Shown here: in pieces, positions 31,286-32,296 of the stretch | How the letters are laid out: each line of letters begins with the position of its first letter | How positions within the stretch are numbered: position 1 is the stretch's first letter | Assembly (NCBI GenBank): GCA_013288285.1 | Contig: JABDCE010000032.1 | Location: 1-32,296 of the forward strand | DNA: 32,296 nt | Source: Bacteroidota bacterium | GTDB taxonomy: Bacteria > Bacteroidota > Bacteroidia > Chitinophagales > Chitinophagaceae | Direction: 5' to 3' | Position numbers and translations under genes: made by a program | The notes under the pieces: model-generated | The model's input: the letters and a program-made list of their open reading frames with translations, nothing else | The model's database searches: none | What the model was told of the DNA's origin: nothing

Positions 31286-31293
31286 TAAGTTTG
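31286..31293 (+). promoter_or_regulatory. Bacteroidota -7 promoter box (PEBP-like gene)
   Basis: TAAGTTTG matches TAnnTTTG exactly, 16 bases before ATG 31310. Its 3' half also forms the left arm of an inverted repeat GTTTGTT/AACAAAC (31289-31295 with 31300-31306) directly before the start. Confidence 0.62.
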
Positions 31294-31309
31294 TTAAAAA
31301 ACAAACACT

Positions 31310-31819
31310 ATGCGCACATTATCTATCTTTTTCACCGTTCTTTTAATCGGTCTTACGATGTCGTTCGCCAAGAAGGCAAAATTATCTGTTACCAGTCCGG
31401 CATTTAGCAACAATGGTATGATACCCGTAAAATATTCGTGTGAGGGTGGGGAATCGAGCCCTGCGCTGCATATAACGGGTGTACCCGCCGGTGCTAAATC
31501 CCTCGCGCTGATCTTACACGATCCTGATGCGCCAATGGCAGGCGGCTTTACCCATTGGGTAATGTGGAATATGGACGTAAATGGCGAGGTGCCCGAAAAT
31601 TTCAAGGGAGCGCAGCAGGGCTGGAACGGCACTAAGCAAAATGGTTACAAAGGTATGTGTCCGCCATCGGGTACGCACCACTACCATTTTATGGTCTATG
31701 CACTGGATACTAAACTGAGCATAGACAATAACAGCGATAAGGCTGCACTGGAGAAGGCCATGGAAGGGCACATAGTGGCTGAGGGCGAACTTACAGGGCT
31801 GTATAAAAAGACGAAGTAA
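31310..31819 (+). CDS. YbhB/YbcL-type PEBP protein, secreted
   Basis: The 169-residue protein belongs to the phosphatidylethanolamine-binding protein family in its bacterial YbhB/YbcL form. A signal peptide (MRTLSIFFTVLLIGLTMSFA) makes it periplasmic. Landmarks are LALILHDPDAPMAGGFTHWVMWNM, KGMCPPSGTHHYHFMVYALDTKL and a glycine-rich segment after VPENFKGAQQGWNG. Family members bind small anionic or phosphate-bearing ligands; eukaryotic ones inhibit kinases, but bacterial roles are unclear. The gene stands alone. Confidence 0.92.
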   Translation: MRTLSIFFTVLLIGLTMSFAKKAKLSVTSPAFSNNGMIPVKYSCEGGESSPALHITGVPAGAKSLALILHDPDAPMAGGFTHWVMWNMDVNGEVPENFKGAQQGWNGTKQNGYKGMCPPSGTHHYHFMVYALDTKLSIDNNSDKAALEKAMEGHIVAEGELTGLYKKTK

Positions 31820-31890
31820 AATACTGATTGTGAAACCGTGTTGGCACAACTTTTTATTGCAGTTAAGTAGCAACTAAAAACCTGCGCAAC

Positions 31891-32142
31891 ATGAACAATA
31901 TCCAGACAGTATTCGACTTTATAAAGAACAAATGCATTAATAACGACGACGAGCGCAACGACTGCTACAGGGAGCTGAACAATATGCTTACAGCTAACCT
32001 GGGTGAGCGCCCTATACTTGCCTATCTGCGCGAACTGGCATGTGCCGACCTGATCAGGTTCGATGAGTTCAGCCGCCGCATCAGCCTCACACGCAAGGGC
32101 AGGATCACGTATTCTGTATCAGATATTTCTTTAGCCGCATAA
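31891..32142 (+). CDS. Small protein, possible winged-helix fold
   Basis: An 83-residue cytoplasmic protein I do not recognise. The C-terminal half ILAYLRELACADLIRFDEFSRRISLTRKGRITYSVSD reads like the recognition helix plus wing of a winged-helix domain (helix, then strand-turn-strand), while the N-terminal half is helical and acidic (IKNKCINNDDERNDCYRELNNML). It might be a small regulator. No partner is adjacent. A strong hairpin follows its stop. Confidence 0.6.
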   Translation: MNNIQTVFDFIKNKCINNDDERNDCYRELNNMLTANLGERPILAYLRELACADLIRFDEFSRRISLTRKGRITYSVSDISLAA

Positions 32143-32149
32143 ACACAAC

Positions 32150-32174
32150 AACGCCCCGTATATTACGGGGCGTT
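32150..32174. terminator. Bidirectional hairpin between convergent genes
   Basis: An 11-bp perfect stem AACGCCCCGTA/TACGGGGCGTT with loop TAT. On the minus strand it is followed by TGTTGTGTTT, which fits a terminator for the gene ending at 32200. On the plus strand the tail is weak (GCCATTTAAA). Confidence 0.8.
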
Positions 32175-32199
32175 GCCATTTAAAGGATATTCAGAAAGC

Positions 32200-32296
32200 T
32201 TATTCGCTGACTACTTCAAATTCTATTTCAACAACATTGTCTTTGCCGAAATCGATGCTGGCTTTGTAAGTACCTGCTTCCTTCACATCATCAATG
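32200..32296 (-). CDS. rplI: Probable 50S ribosomal protein L9, C-terminal end
   Basis: The gene is cut by the right edge; the last 31 codons and the TAA at 32200-32202 are visible. They read IDDVKEAGTYKASIDFGKDN then VVEIEFEVVSE, similar to the C-terminal domain of L9 (G-x-Y-x-A-x-I then a final FEVVxE strand). L9 binds 23S rRNA near the L1 stalk. With so little sequence the call rests on the end motif only. Confidence 0.65.
   Translation of the reverse strand, partial: IDDVKEAGTYKASIDFGKDNVVEIEFEVVSE

Noticed and set aside
31838..31863. A sigma-54-like promoter (TTGGCAC...TTGC) before the gene at 31891
   Set aside because: The spacing between GG and GC is 14 bases; sigma-54 promoters need 10.

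Overview
The window looks like the chromosome of a member of the Bacteroidota, probably near the Chitinophagaceae. The reasons are: genes have little or no Shine-Dalgarno signal; at least twelve genes carry an exact TAnnTTTG box, the -7 element typical of Bacteroidota; there is a TonB-receptor-like outer membrane protein with a carboxypeptidase-D-like N-terminal domain, an ATP-type PEP carboxykinase, a eukaryote-like dimeric isocitrate dehydrogenase, GT87 and other families common in that phylum. No rRNA, tRNA, CRISPR array or transposase gene was seen.

Layout. 1-1053: the end of pckA with its terminator, a 403-base gap holding a 25-bp inverted repeat pair and two hairpins, and a small membrane protein. 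1069-7179: an orphan MlaF-like ABC ATPase, an acyl-CoA carboxylase carboxyltransferase subunit, cmk, a CsbD-like protein, a class D beta-lactamase-like lipoprotein with a secreted partner of unknown function, and lpxD. 7186-16387: an outer membrane TonB-receptor-like protein, a fatty acid desaturase, an SDR oxidoreductase, rlmB, a RelE-type toxin-antitoxin pair, a YebC-family protein, a small outer membrane protein, rsmG and a membrane glycosyltransferase. 16469-20853: an accessory patch around icd with an MNT/HEPN pair whose HEPN gene carries an in-frame amber stop, a GxxExxY (PD-(D/E)XK-like) gene bracketed by 45-bp inverted repeats built from 9-bp units, an HTH/DUF2442 pair and an MGAWG-type protein. 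20892-26772: odhB, crcB, a TolB-like protein, a 52-residue His/Arg-rich lipoprotein, a GT87-like membrane protein and a thiolase. 26944-32296: two tandem paralogous secreted proteins of no known family, a phospholipase A1-like outer membrane protein, an alpha/beta hydrolase, an Nei/Fpg-type glycosylase, a PEBP-like secreted protein, small conserved proteins, and the end of a gene that is probably rplI.

Working together: PEP carboxykinase, icd and odhB belong to central carbon metabolism. The carboxyltransferase, thiolase, desaturase and SDR point to acyl-CoA and fatty acid metabolism. lpxD, the MlaF-like ATPase, the outer membrane proteins and the phospholipase-like protein concern the outer membrane. 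cmk, rlmB, rsmG and probably rplI are housekeeping genes. The most unusual structure is the GxxExxY gene enclosed by phased inverted repeats (17250-17794).
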